A DNA stretch of 43,367 nt from an uncultured Clostridia bacterium. GTDB lineage: Bacteria > Bacillota > Clostridia > TANB77 > CAG-508. Shown in pieces: positions 1 to 8,599 of this stretch (position 1 is its first letter; every line of letters begins with the position of its first letter). Made by a program: the position numbers and the translations under genes. Where the stretch lies: the NCBI GenBank assembly GCA_948560265.1, contig CAOXTD010000004.1, positions 1 to 43,367 of the forward strand, in the 5' to 3' direction. The notes beneath the pieces were generated by a model that worked only from the letters and a program-made list of their open reading frames with translations, was not told the origin of the DNA and made no database searches.

Positions 1-76
1 ATATTAGTAATACTACTATCGTTACTACTAATGCTACAAGTGTGATACCTTTTGCATTTTCTAATTTTTGTTTCAT
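1..76 (-). CDS. prepilin-like surface protein, N-terminus only (cut by window edge)
   Basis: Only the first 25 codons lie in the window. The protein starts MKQKLENAKG followed by ITLVALVVTIVVLLI: a short basic leader, a Gly at the cleavage position and a long hydrophobic helix, as in type IV prepilin (class III) signal peptides. The ATG at 76 is supported by an AAGGAG at 90-95. The leader and hydrophobic helix are almost identical to those of the gene ending at 2323, and the two share a promoter, so they are probably paralogues. The rest of the protein is outside the window and its function cannot be read. Confidence 0.75.
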   Translation of the reverse strand, partial: MKQKLENAKGITLVALVVTIVVLLI

Positions 77-159
77 TTTAACTCATTTTCTCCTTTTTCT
101 TTAGTATTTACTTCATTTCATTTTTTATACTTACTTTTCTTTTTATAACATTTTGTTTT

Positions 160-189
160 ATTTTATCAATATGTGTCATAAAATGTCAA
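160..189 (-). promoter_or_regulatory. sigma-A-type promoter of the truncated prepilin-like gene
   Basis: On the minus strand TTGACA (184-189) is followed after exactly 18 bases by TAAAAT (160-165). The same box, spacer and flanks recur at 3504-3533 before the second prepilin-like gene, which supports function. Confidence 0.65.
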
Positions 190-224
190 TATCATTTTTA
201 AAAAAGTTAATCTACGAAATAAAC

Positions 225-253
225 AAAACTCGGAGTTTTTCCTCCGAGTTTTT
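225..253 (-). terminator. bidirectional terminator after the FN3 protein gene
   Basis: Perfect 8-bp stem ACTCGGAG/CTCCGAGT (228-235 with 242-249) and a 6-base loop, with A/T runs on both sides. It ends transcription of the fibronectin gene on the minus strand. Confidence 0.75.
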
Positions 254-299
254 ATCTTTCTATTTTTTTCTAAATTTTATAATATCTAAATTTAGCACT

Positions 300-2150
300 T
301 TATGTTCTAAAGCTTACTACTCTAGAATAATTTCCATAGACTGTATCATATTTTCCAGGACTTATTACATGAGTTTTATATGCTCTAACTCTTACTTTGT
401 AATTTTTAGAATAACCTAATACTTTACCATCTAAGTCTAAACTATTAGTTTGTAGAATAGCTACACATCTATATACTCCCCCATTTTCAGAGATTTCTAC
501 TTCATATCCTGTAGCACCACTTATTGAATTCCATGTTAAATGTGCCTGATTTCTATTTCTAACATATGCATTAAAATTTGTTACTGTAGCTGGCTTAGTA
601 GTTGTTGTAGTTGTTGTAGTTGTTGTTGCTTTTGATGTAGTAAAACTCTTTACTTTTGCTGTTTTACTAGTATATTCTTTTCCATTTACTTTTTTATATG
701 CCTCAATTTTTACTTTGTATTTTGTGTTAGCACTTAAATTAGCAAAAACATAGCTTCTTCTAGTAGTTGAACCCTTATATTGATAACTTCCATTTCCTTT
801 TGCGAAATAGATATTATATCCTGTTGCACCACTTACACTTGACCAACTAATTTCAGCACGATTTTTAGTTAAGCTATCAACGTAAATTGTACGCACATTA
901 CCTACAGTTACTTTTTCAGCCTCTGTATCAAATCTATATACACTAGACTCATTCCCATATTGTTTTCTACCATTTACCCATTTATAGGCAACTATTTTTA
1001 CTCTATATGTACTATCCGAGTCTAAGTTTCCTAAAGTTACTACTCTATTAGCTGTATCTTTTATTGTTGTATATCTTCCATTATTTTTAGATAATAAAAC
1101 TTCATACCCCTCTGCATTATTAGCTCTTGACCAAGATACTGTTGCTTTATTTTCTCCAATATTATATACATCAATATCACTAATATTGCCAACTATTATT
1201 TTTTCTTCTTTTGTTGTAAAACTGTAATAAGAAGATTCATCTCCATATACTTTTTTGTTATCTATCCATTTGTAAGCAACTACTTTTACTCTATAAGAGC
1301 TGTCTGGAGTTAAGTTAGATAAAACTGTTCTATTTCCATTCTTTGAAATGACTGTTTGATAACTTCCATAGTTTTTAGATAATAGAACATCATAGCCATC
1401 TACATTATTTAACTCTTTCCAAGTTACCGTTGCTGTAGTTTCTGTGACATCATATACATTTACATTACTTACTTTTTCTGGCTTAGTTTGAGTATTGTTA
1501 TTATTATTGCTTGTATCATCTTGGTTATAGTCTATGACTATATATTGTGCTACTGATTTTTCTCCATAATTTGTATTATCAGAATTTACGCTTTGACATG
1601 CTCTAACACTAAAACCATATCTTAGTCCATGAGTAAACCCTTTTAAGATAGCACTTGTAGTAGTTACTTCACCAATATTCATATTGCCAAAGCCTGGGAC
1701 ATCTACAAATACTTGATACTTATTAGCATTACCCACACCTGACCAGTTTAATGTTACATAACCATTAACTTGTGTTACTTTTAAATTTTGTACTTGACCT
1801 AAAGTTTTTTGAGGTGTTGTTGTAAATCTAATTTCTTCTGAAGTCGCTGTTTCTATTCTGTTAGAATCATACGCTGTAACTCTTAGACGATAAGTAGCGT
1901 TTTCCGAAAAGCCAATAAGACTTGCCTCACTACTATTAACAGAACCAATTTTAGTTCCGTTTACATAAACATTATATCCAGCACTATTTGAAACAGAAGA
2001 CCAAGTAAGTTTCATTTGACTACCATTCATAGCTGCACTAAAGTTACTGATTGAATTTACTAAGCTTACTGCTTGAATTGCTGAACTCATCATTAGTATT
2101 AGTAAAATTGTTAGTGTCATAATTGATACAATTTGTTTTTTATATCTCAT
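300..2150 (-). CDS. secreted protein with six fibronectin type III domains
   Basis: The 616-residue protein begins with a basic N-terminus and a hydrophobic segment (about residues 5-28), read as a signal peptide. Six FN3-like repeats of about 90 residues follow, each with the pattern TWSSVSNSAGYNVY, a Y.V.V.AY strand and a closing F.T. Domains 3 and 4 are especially alike (YDVLLSKN versus YEVLLSKN). A run of ten Thr separates domains 5 and 6. There is no sortase motif, catalytic domain or transmembrane anchor at the C-terminus, so it is probably an extracellular adhesion or scaffold protein. Its own promoter lies upstream and a terminator follows. The ligand is unknown. Confidence 0.85.
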   Translation of the reverse strand: MRYKKQIVSIMTLTILLILMMSSAIQAVSLVNSISNFSAAMNGSQMKLTWSSVSNSAGYNVYVNGTKIGSVNSSEASLIGFSENATYRLRVTAYDSNRIETATSEEIRFTTTPQKTLGQVQNLKVTQVNGYVTLNWSGVGNANKYQVFVDVPGFGNMNIGEVTTTSAILKGFTHGLRYGFSVRACQSVNSDNTNYGEKSVAQYIVIDYNQDDTSNNNNNTQTKPEKVSNVNVYDVTETTATVTWKELNNVDGYDVLLSKNYGSYQTVISKNGNRTVLSNLTPDSSYRVKVVAYKWIDNKKVYGDESSYYSFTTKEEKIIVGNISDIDVYNIGENKATVSWSRANNAEGYEVLLSKNNGRYTTIKDTANRVVTLGNLDSDSTYRVKIVAYKWVNGRKQYGNESSVYRFDTEAEKVTVGNVRTIYVDSLTKNRAEISWSSVSGATGYNIYFAKGNGSYQYKGSTTRRSYVFANLSANTKYKVKIEAYKKVNGKEYTSKTAKVKSFTTSKATTTTTTTTTTKPATVTNFNAYVRNRNQAHLTWNSISGATGYEVEISENGGVYRCVAILQTNSLDLDGKVLGYSKNYKVRVRAYKTHVISPGKYDTVYGNYSRVVSFRT

Positions 2151-2172
2151 AATAACGCCCCTTTCCGCCTAA

Positions 2173-2201
2173 ATTTTATCACGTTTTATGTATACAGTCA
2201 A
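2173..2201 (-). promoter_or_regulatory. promoter of the FN3 protein gene
   Basis: TTGACT (2196-2201), a 17-base spacer and TAAAAT (2173-2178) on the minus strand, 22 bases before the start codon at 2150, with a GGAAAGGGG ribosome binding site in between. Confidence 0.7.
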
Positions 2202-2230
2202 GTTATTATAATTAATCTTAAGATTTATTT

Positions 2231-2280
2231 AAAAAAGGAAAAGTGATATAGTTAATTTTATTTTCACTACATCACTTTTC
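2231..2280 (-). terminator. terminator of the DUF6273 prepilin-like gene
   Basis: Perfect 10-bp stem GAAAAGTGAT/ATCACTTTTC (2238-2247 with 2271-2280) followed on the minus strand by a run of six T. Confidence 0.75.
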
Positions 2281-2322
2281 TATATATTATCAAAAAAATT
2301 AATAAGCTAAATTTCTAACAGC

Positions 2323-2448
2323 CTAAATGCAGAAACCTGGAGCTACGCCATAATCGTCGCTCGCATAGTTACCGCCACTAAAGCCGTTGGAGCGGACATT
2401 GCAGAAATCGATACTGTTGTCGTAAGCAGATGAACGGAGCCACCAGTT
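2323..2448 (-). other. putative diversity-generating retroelement variable region (VR)
   Basis: From the WW motif to the stop codon, the coding strand is about half G+C (67 of 138 bases counted over 2323-2460) in a window that is about one third G+C. Of 28 consecutive codons from TCT (2428-2430) to GGC (2347-2349), 27 end in C or T. Most look like AAC/AAT/AGT codons with the first two bases replaced: GAC, ATC, GAT, CGC, TCC, GGC, GGT, TAT, AGC. The block is flanked by invariant WWLRS and GVAPGFC codons. Adenine-specific mutagenesis by a DGR produces this pattern. No template repeat is found in the window. Confidence 0.65.
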
Positions 2449-3405
2449 GTACGTATTATCTGAAGTTAATGCATTTTTAACAAGGTTATTGTTAGTTGCA
2501 CTTGGATCTATTCCGTTTTCATTGTCCTTGTACCATTTATATTGTTCTCCTTCTTTTCCTATTGCTAGTCCATATGCTGCTCCACTAAAGTCACTTCTTC
2601 CTTTACTCCACACCTCACTACAACTTAATAGCCATAAATAGTCATTACATGTGCTTATACTTGTATTATTATATGTTGCAATGTACTGTTTCTTCACTTG
2701 TTTGATATATGCCTTATTATTTAAGTTTGCTCCTAATCCTCCAATTGTCCCGCTTTGGATTGCATCACTTGTTGTATATCCATTTAAGTCTTTTCTCATT
2801 TGTGTTGCTGCCCAACCATTTTCATTCGTATTGGTTGTATTCATTGATTTATAGGTATCCCCTGTCATGAAATCTAAAAACTCAAAACTAATACTTGCTT
2901 TTTCATGAGTTCCACCATATACTGTTTTGTCCACTAAATCATCATGTTTGAATCCTAATACTCTTACTCTTCTAACTTCTCCATTATATTCTACTTCAAA
3001 TATGTCTCCTGGCCTGATTGTATATCTTTTTCCATCTATTACTACTTTTACCTCTCCTGTACCACTTGTAATCGTATCGTCTTTTGCTATCTCTTTCGCT
3101 ATCTTTTCAATAGTTGCCCAGTCTGATTTTATATTTTCAATTGATTCATCTTTTGGTCCTGTTGGAATTGTTTGATTTGTTCCATATTCTTCTTCAAGCT
3201 TATTTGCTAAGTTTTCTAGATATGTTTGCTCATTTTTTATTGCTTCTTCTGTTTTATTTTTTGCCTCTTGCGCTTTCTTAAAAATACTGTTATCTCCCAT
3301 TGTGTACATGATTGTAATACCTGCCAAAATTAAAAGTACAACAATTGTTACAACAAGCGCTACTAGAGTTATACCACTTTGTCTTTTCATAAATTGGTTT
3401 TTCAT
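2323..3405 (-). CDS. prepilin-like protein with C-terminal DUF6273/lectin-like domain and putative DGR variable region
   Basis: The start is the ATG at 3405 (MKNQFMKRQSGITLV...), not codons further upstream, because AAGGAG sits just before it; 360 residues. Residues 1-35 form a prepilin-like leader with Gly before ITLVALVVTI. A Lys/Glu-rich helix follows (about 35-75), and then a long C-terminal domain of the DUF6273 type ending in the signatures YNWWLRSS and YGVAPGFCI. DUF6273 resembles the formylglycine-enzyme/C-type-lectin fold that many DGR targets carry. The last ~126 bp are markedly GC-richer than the rest and have NNY codons almost throughout, unlike the rest of the gene. The inferred role is a surface-displayed, hypervariable binding protein. 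The ligand is unknown. Confidence 0.8.
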   Translation of the reverse strand: MKNQFMKRQSGITLVALVVTIVVLLILAGITIMYTMGDNSIFKKAQEAKNKTEEAIKNEQTYLENLANKLEEEYGTNQTIPTGPKDESIENIKSDWATIEKIAKEIAKDDTITSGTGEVKVVIDGKRYTIRPGDIFEVEYNGEVRRVRVLGFKHDDLVDKTVYGGTHEKASISFEFLDFMTGDTYKSMNTTNTNENGWAATQMRKDLNGYTTSDAIQSGTIGGLGANLNNKAYIKQVKKQYIATYNNTSISTCNDYLWLLSCSEVWSKGRSDFSGAAYGLAIGKEGEQYKWYKDNENGIDPSATNNNLVKNALTSDNTYNWWLRSSAYDNSIDFCNVRSNGFSGGNYASDDYGVAPGFCI

Positions 3406-3503
3406 GTAGTTTATTTTCTCCTTTTCTTTAGTATTTCCTCTCTTTTTTATTTTATACATTGTAAATAATATTTTATTCTTCTTAGTGTATTTTACTTATG
3501 TAT

Positions 3504-3533
3504 ATCTTATCAATACATATCATAAAATGTCAA
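3504..3533 (-). promoter_or_regulatory. promoter of the DUF6273 prepilin-like gene
   Basis: TTGACA (3528-3533), 18-base spacer and TAAGAT (3504-3509) on the minus strand, about 100 bases before the start codon. The surrounding 30 bases closely match the promoter at 160-189. Confidence 0.65.
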
Positions 3534-3572
3534 TATATCAAGATAAAATTTTATAGTTTTAATTCTTGATTA

Positions 3573-3609
3573 CATAAAAAATACATTGCATTTATTTATA
3601 CAATGTATT
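3573..3609 (-). terminator. terminator after the small membrane protein gene
   Basis: 9-bp stem AATACATTG/CAATGTATT (3580-3588 with 3601-3609) followed on the minus strand by TTTTTATG. Confidence 0.7.
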
Positions 3610-3624
3610 TCTCTATTATCTTTT

Positions 3625-3855
3625 TTATTCTGCTGTCACATTACTAACACTAGTATCTCCACCTGGAAGAATTGTAATTCCACTATTCGGTGAAGTAACT
3701 GTGTATTGATTTTGATATGTGTTTATAGTATTTTCTAATTCGTCGGTCTTTTTCTCATAGTAAAAAACACACCCACCTATTCCTACTAAGAATAGTAATA
3801 TTAGTAAGCAAATTGTAATAATATATGTTTTTAAATACACTATTTTATTTTCCAT
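3625..3855 (-). CDS. small single-pass membrane protein, function unknown
   Basis: A 76-residue protein with a short basic N-terminus, one hydrophobic helix (about residues 8-31), a charged stretch (YYEKKTDELENTI) and a Ser/Thr/Gly-rich tail, so it probably has an exported C-terminus. AAAAAAGGAGAAG precedes the ATG. It lies 15 bases downstream of dnaE and probably shares its transcript. I do not recognise the family. Confidence 0.6.
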   Translation of the reverse strand: MENKIVYLKTYIITICLLILLFLVGIGGCVFYYEKKTDELENTINTYQNQYTVTSPNSGITILPGGDTSVSNVTAE

Positions 3856-3870
3856 TTCTCTTCTCCTTTT

Positions 3871-6800
3871 TTAAACCTCTTTAATTTGAGCTTTTTCTTC
3901 TCCAACCAACTCCTCAAATTGCTTTAGAATTTCTGGCGTCATATAAATTCCACCTGCTTTATCTACTTTCTCTCCATTTACAATTTGCAATTGAATATTA
4001 TTTCTATCTCCCTGGAAGAAGTAAATTGCACCTTTTAATTTACTTCGTGTTTCCTCATTTAATTCTGTAATATCTAACTCAAATACCTTTGCTTTGGTTT
4101 CTGTAAAAGGTGTAATCGTTCTTGCTACAATCTTAGGTTCCTCATCTTCACGAATGCTTAATTTTCCCTCTACAAGCACAATATTTTCTTCTATTAAGCT
4201 ACTGCTACAAGCTTGATAAGTACTATCAAATACAATAAACTCTGTTGGGCCATATAAATCTTCAATGGTAACAAATGCCATTAGTTTATTGTTTTTGGTA
4301 TATTTCTTTTTTACACTTGTTATAATTCCAGCATAAGTTACATTTTGTCCATCTTTAAATTCTGTTTGATGTTCTTCATAAGTTTGCTCTCTTTTGAATT
4401 CTCCTTGTTCTTCTAAGTTCATTTCATTTTCGCTGTTAATTTGCCTTAATTGAAAGGTATTAATATTGGTCTTTTCTTCAATTTGTTCTCTCATATTTTC
4501 AAGTGGATGACCTGAAATATATAAACCTAGCATTTCTTTTTCCATAGATAGCAAATCTTTGTGTTCATATTCTGGAAGTGTTGTGTAAGTATATTTCATT
4601 TCTTCTACTTCTTTGCTTCCACCCAAATCAAACATAGAAACTTGCCCGTCAAAACTCTTCTTTCCGCTATCAGAAATCATATCTATAATTTTTTCAAAAG
4701 ATGCAATCAGTGTTTTTCTAGTCTGTCCTAAATTATCAAAACTTCCAGCTTTTATCAAACTTTCCACACACTTCTTGTTAACACCTAAATCTTTAATTCT
4801 TTCACAAAAATCACTGAAATCTTTGTAATCTCCATTCTTTTCTCGCTCTAGCACAATATTATCTACCGCATCAGTTCCTACGTTTTTAATACTTCCCATA
4901 CCAAAACGAATTTGATTTTTATCTACTGTAAATTTGGTATCACTTTTATTAATATCTGGTTTTAAAATCTCGATAGCAAGTCTTTTGCATTCCTCTACAT
5001 ATCCTGGAATTTTATCTTGATTTCCCAAAAAGCTGTTAAGCATTGCTGCCATAAATTCTGCTGGATAATATGCCTTTAAATATGCTGTCCTATAAGATAC
5101 TACAGCATAGGCTGCTGCATGTGACTTATTGAAAGCATATTTTGCAAATTCTGCCATTTCGTCAAAGATTTTATCTGCTGATTGCTCATCAATTCCATTT
5201 CTAACACAACCAGGAACAATAATATTGCCTTGTTCATCTACTTGTCCATGGATAAAGATTTCTCTTTCCTTTGCCATCACATCTAGTTTTTTCTTACCCA
5301 TGGCTCTTCTTACTAAGTCTGCTCTACCTAGTGAATATCCTGCTAAATCCCTTACAATTTGCATAACTTGTTCTTGATAAACCATACAACCATAAGTAAC
5401 TTCTAGAATTGGCTTTAAAGATGGGTGAGTATATACAGCATGCTCAGGGTCTTTTTTATTTGCAATATATCTTGGAATTTGATCCATTGGTCCTGGACGA
5501 TACAAGGACACTCCTGCGATAATATCTTCTAAACAGTCTGGCTTTAATTCCTTCATAAAGTTTGTCATACCTTGACTTTCAAATTGGAAGATACCTACAG
5601 ACTCCCCATTCTGCCACAATTTATACACTTTAGGGTCATTCATCGTCTCATCAAATTTAACATCTATCTCCTGATTTTTCTTGACTAAATCAATCGTATC
5701 TTGGATAACTGTTAAAGTACGCAAGCCTAAAAAGTCCATTTTCAAAAGTCCTAATTCTTCTAGTGTTGTCATGATATATTGGGTAGAAACTACGCCATCT
5801 CTTGCATATAATGGCACATAATTCACTACTGGCTCTCTTGCAATAATCACACCACAAGCATGAGTAGAAGCCTGTCTTGGCATTCCCTCTAATGCCATCG
5901 CAATATCTAACAACTTTTTCATTGACTCGTCATTTTCGTATAGCTCTTTTAATTCTATATTTTTCTCTATCGCCTTATCAATCGTAATATGTAACTCATT
6001 TGGTATCATTTTTGCTAGCTTATCCGCTTCTGCATATGGCAAATCTAGTACCCTTGCCACATCACGAATTACCATTCTAGCTGACATGGTTCCAAATGTA
6101 ATAATCTGAGAAACATGGTCTTTTCCATATTTTTGCTCTACATATTCAATTACTTTATCTCTTTTTTCATAGCAAAAGTCAACGTCAAAATCAGGCATAC
6201 TAATTCTTTCAGGGTTTAAGAAACGCTCAAAAAGAAGTCCATACCCAATTGGATCAATATCTGTAATGCCAATCGCATATGCTACAATAGAGCCTGCACC
6301 TGATCCACGTCCTGGGCCAACTGGAATATCATGTGTTTTGGCATAATAGATATAGTCCCATACAATTAAGAAGTAATCTACATACCCCATTTTGTTAATA
6401 ACACCTAATTCGAACTTCATTCTCTCCTGCATTTCCTCTGTGATGTTATCCCCATAACGTTCCTTCATACCGTCCATTGTTAATTTTTCTAAGTAATCAT
6501 AGTGAGTTTTAAATTCTGCTGGCACATCATAATTTGGTAAAATTGTATGTCCAAATTCAAATTCTACATTGCACTTTTCTGCAATTTTTACTGTATTTTC
6601 AATGGCGTCTGGCACATTGCTAAAAAACTCACTCATTTCTTCTGGCGATTTTACATAGAGTTCATCTGTGTCAAACTTCATTCTATCTTCATCTGTCATT
6701 CTCTTTCCAGTTTGAATACAAAGTAAAACTTCATGGTTGTAGGCATCTTCTCTTTTTAGGTAGTGAGCATCATTAGTTGCCACTAATGGAATATCTAATT

Positions 6801-7383
6801 CTCTAGAAAGTTGAATTAACTTTTGGTTAGAAAGCACTTGCTCATTTATTCCATTATGCTGAATTTCTAAATAGTAATCTTCTCCAAAAATAGACTTATG
6901 CCACAAAGCCACTTCTTTTGCTTTTTCCATATCACCTGCTAAAATTGCTTGGTTTACTTCACCTGCTAAACAAGCACTACAACATACTAAACCTTCATGA
7001 TATTGTTCTAAAGCTTCATGATCAATACGAGGTTTATAGTAAAAACCTTCTGTATAACCTAAAGATACTAATTTCGCTAAGTTTTTATACCCTTCATTGT
7101 TTTTAGCCAATAAAATTAAGTGACTGTATCTAGCGTCCAAATTAGGGTCTTTGTCTTTTCTGGAACGTGGTGCCACATAAACTTCACAACCAATAATTGG
7201 CTTAACTCCATTTGCTTTACAAGCCTTGTAAAAATCAATGGCACCAAACATAGCACCATGGTCTGTAATTGCCATCGCGTCCATTCCCAATTCTTTTGCT
7301 CTCACTGGTAAATCTTTTATTCTATTCGCTCCATCTAGTAAGCTAAACTCACTGTGGATATGTAAGTGTACAAAATTTGACAT
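3871..7383 (-). CDS. dnaE: DNA polymerase III alpha subunit, DnaE type
   Basis: Replicative C-family polymerase of 1170 residues, the usual length for DnaE. An N-terminal PHP domain (FVHLHIHSEFSLLDG, then DAMAITDHGAM) is followed by the catalytic palm with PDFDVDF near residue 397. Then come the fingers (GIFQFES, YRPGPM), the helix-hairpin-helix region (about 830-880) and a C-terminal OB fold (about 1010-1060). The start is MSNF at 7383 because AAGGAG ends 8 bases upstream; a GTG seven codons earlier lies inside the REP element and lacks its own site. In Clostridia with PolC, DnaE is usually the lagging-strand/primer-extending enzyme. The REP element begins 13 bases before the ATG. Confidence 0.95.
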   Translation of the reverse strand: MSNFVHLHIHSEFSLLDGANRIKDLPVRAKELGMDAMAITDHGAMFGAIDFYKACKANGVKPIIGCEVYVAPRSRKDKDPNLDARYSHLILLAKNNEGYKNLAKLVSLGYTEGFYYKPRIDHEALEQYHEGLVCCSACLAGEVNQAILAGDMEKAKEVALWHKSIFGEDYYLEIQHNGINEQVLSNQKLIQLSRELDIPLVATNDAHYLKREDAYNHEVLLCIQTGKRMTDEDRMKFDTDELYVKSPEEMSEFFSNVPDAIENTVKIAEKCNVEFEFGHTILPNYDVPAEFKTHYDYLEKLTMDGMKERYGDNITEEMQERMKFELGVINKMGYVDYFLIVWDYIYYAKTHDIPVGPGRGSGAGSIVAYAIGITDIDPIGYGLLFERFLNPERISMPDFDVDFCYEKRDKVIEYVEQKYGKDHVSQIITFGTMSARMVIRDVARVLDLPYAEADKLAKMIPNELHITIDKAIEKNIELKELYENDESMKKLLDIAMALEGMPRQASTHACGVIIAREPVVNYVPLYARDGVVSTQYIMTTLEELGLLKMDFLGLRTLTVIQDTIDLVKKNQEIDVKFDETMNDPKVYKLWQNGESVGIFQFESQGMTNFMKELKPDCLEDIIAGVSLYRPGPMDQIPRYIANKKDPEHAVYTHPSLKPILEVTYGCMVYQEQVMQIVRDLAGYSLGRADLVRRAMGKKKLDVMAKEREIFIHGQVDEQGNIIVPGCVRNGIDEQSADKIFDEMAEFAKYAFNKSHAAAYAVVSYRTAYLKAYYPAEFMAAMLNSFLGNQDKIPGYVEECKRLAIEILKPDINKSDTKFTVDKNQIRFGMGSIKNVGTDAVDNIVLEREKNGDYKDFSDFCERIKDLGVNKKCVESLIKAGSFDNLGQTRKTLIASFEKIIDMISDSGKKSFDGQVSMFDLGGSKEVEEMKYTYTTLPEYEHKDLLSMEKEMLGLYISGHPLENMREQIEEKTNINTFQLRQINSENEMNLEEQGEFKREQTYEEHQTEFKDGQNVTYAGIITSVKKKYTKNNKLMAFVTIEDLYGPTEFIVFDSTYQACSSSLIEENIVLVEGKLSIREDEEPKIVARTITPFTETKAKVFELDITELNEETRSKLKGAIYFFQGDRNNIQLQIVNGEKVDKAGGIYMTPEILKQFEELVGEEKAQIKEV

Positions 7384-7396
7384 ACTTTTCTCCTTT

Positions 7397-7448
7397 TGTC
7401 GCACTTGGGGACGTTAGTTCAGTGCGACATCTGTCCCTTACTGCGACA
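7397..7448 (-). repeat. REP-like palindromic element A
   Basis: A 52-bp element bounded by TGTCGCA and TGCGACA, with an internal perfect 9-bp inverted repeat (TGTCGCACT/AGTGCGACA) and GGGAC/GTCCCC cores. Read on the minus strand it matches the two ends of element B at 8726-8840. It lies 12 bases after the RAYT transposase gene and just before dnaE. Confidence 0.75.
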
Positions 7449-7460
7449 TTTTAAGTTCTT

Positions 7461-8240
7461 CTATTTCTGTTTATGTATTGCTCTAAAAATTGTTCTATCA
7501 TTTACTCCCAATATCCTTGCCAGTTGCCTTTTTTCTATTTTCATTTTTGAGACTATTTCCACTATCATTTCATCTCTTTTATCCGCCTTTTCACTTTGAA
7601 TAGAAACTATATTTTCAATATTTAACATTTCTTTTATTGCATTTATTACTTGTTCGTCAGATGCTTTTACATTTTCAATTTCAAATTCATCTTTTTCATA
7701 ACCTTTTATTTTTTCATATTCCATATGAAAAATCTCAAAATCCCTTTTACTCATTTCAGCCATTTTTAGTACTTTCTCAGTCTCAATTAGTCGTGAAAAC
7801 TGACTGTAGTCATGATAACTACTCCAATAGTATTTTGAATACTGGCATATTCCTGCCTTTTCTGGATTAAAATGTATATATCGAATGATATTTAATAAGT
7901 ATGGTAAGTTTTCTACATATTTGCTTTTAAAACGATTATAAAACACGTGACCAATCCTATTATATCTTTTATTAAAATATAAAGCATAACTGATAGCTAT
8001 CGATTGAATAATTTTAGATAACTTATCTTCTTTATCCATTATAACTAAATGAACATGATTATGCATTAGTACATAAGCATATAAATCATAATGATATTTT
8101 TCCTTTGTATCTTTTAAACATTTTAAAAACTTTCTTCTATCAATATTATCATAAAATATTTCTTGCTGATTAATACTACGAAGTATCACATGATAAACTC
8201 CTGTATAGGATTTCTGATTTTCTCTACAATTTCGGGGCAT
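7461..8240 (-). CDS. REP-associated tyrosine transposase (RAYT, Y1/HUH family)
   Basis: A 259-residue Y1-type (IS200-like) nuclease. It has the HUH metal-binding motif in MHNHVHLVI (about residue 61) and the catalytic tyrosine helix NIIRYIHFNPEKA (about residues 116-128). A C-terminal extension of about 110 residues ends in a helix-turn-helix (RQLARILGVNDRTIFRAI). RAYTs are known to bind and cut REP palindromes, and three REP-like elements lie in this window, one of them 12 bases from its stop codon. The ATG at 8240 follows GGTAGGA. It is a single-copy, domesticated-looking gene without insertion-sequence ends. Confidence 0.85.
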   Translation of the reverse strand: MPRNCRENQKSYTGVYHVILRSINQQEIFYDNIDRRKFLKCLKDTKEKYHYDLYAYVLMHNHVHLVIMDKEDKLSKIIQSIAISYALYFNKRYNRIGHVFYNRFKSKYVENLPYLLNIIRYIHFNPEKAGICQYSKYYWSSYHDYSQFSRLIETEKVLKMAEMSKRDFEIFHMEYEKIKGYEKDEFEIENVKASDEQVINAIKEMLNIENIVSIQSEKADKRDEMIVEIVSKMKIEKRQLARILGVNDRTIFRAIHKQK

Positions 8241-8352
8241 AGTATTCCTACCTTTCATTTTATATTTGCCCCCTATAGATTCTTCTATTTTTCTACTATA
8301 TCATATTTTCTACTATATTTCTATATAAACCCTAATTTCACTGCTTTTAATA

Positions 8353-8592
8353 CTATTTTATTATCTTAATCAATGTTTCAATTGGTTCACTTTGTCTTTG
8401 TGGAATTTTTAGAACTTCAAATTTAGAAATCTTATCTCCAAATCTAATTTCTATCATATCACCAACTTTTACTTCATAACTTGGTTTAACAGTTTTTCCA
8501 TTAACTGAAATTCTGCCACCGTCTGCCGCTTCATTAGCAACAGTTCTTCTTTTAATAACTGTTGCCATTTTTAAAAATTTGTCTATTCTCAT
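8353..8592 (-). CDS. rqcP: S4-domain RNA-binding protein RqcP/YabO
   Basis: A 79-residue protein that is almost entirely one S4 domain (MRIDKFLKMATVIKRRTVANEA, then VNGKTVKPSYEVKVGD). This matches the Hsp15-like RqcP (YabO) family, which works with RqcH on obstructed 50S subunits during ribosome quality control in Bacillota. It starts 8 bases after the stop of the mazG-like remnant and probably shared an operon with it and addA. Confidence 0.85.
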   Translation of the reverse strand: MRIDKFLKMATVIKRRTVANEAADGGRISVNGKTVKPSYEVKVGDMIEIRFGDKISKFEVLKIPQRQSEPIETLIKIIK

Positions 8593-8599
8593 TTTGCTC

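Noticed and set aside
599..632. GTTGTTGTAGTTGTT repeats considered as a DGR template repeat or microsatellite
   Set aside because: They encode the poly-Thr linker between FN3 domains 5 and 6 in frame and bear no similarity to the putative variable region.
2447..3175. Plus-strand open frames opposite the DUF6273 gene
   Set aside because: They lack ribosome sites, overlap a convincing minus-strand gene and read as hydrophobic antisense shadows.
7384..7404. Longer DnaE start (GTG in the REP element, seven extra codons)
   Set aside because: The strong AAGGAG lies after that GTG and before the ATG at 7383, so the ATG is the start.
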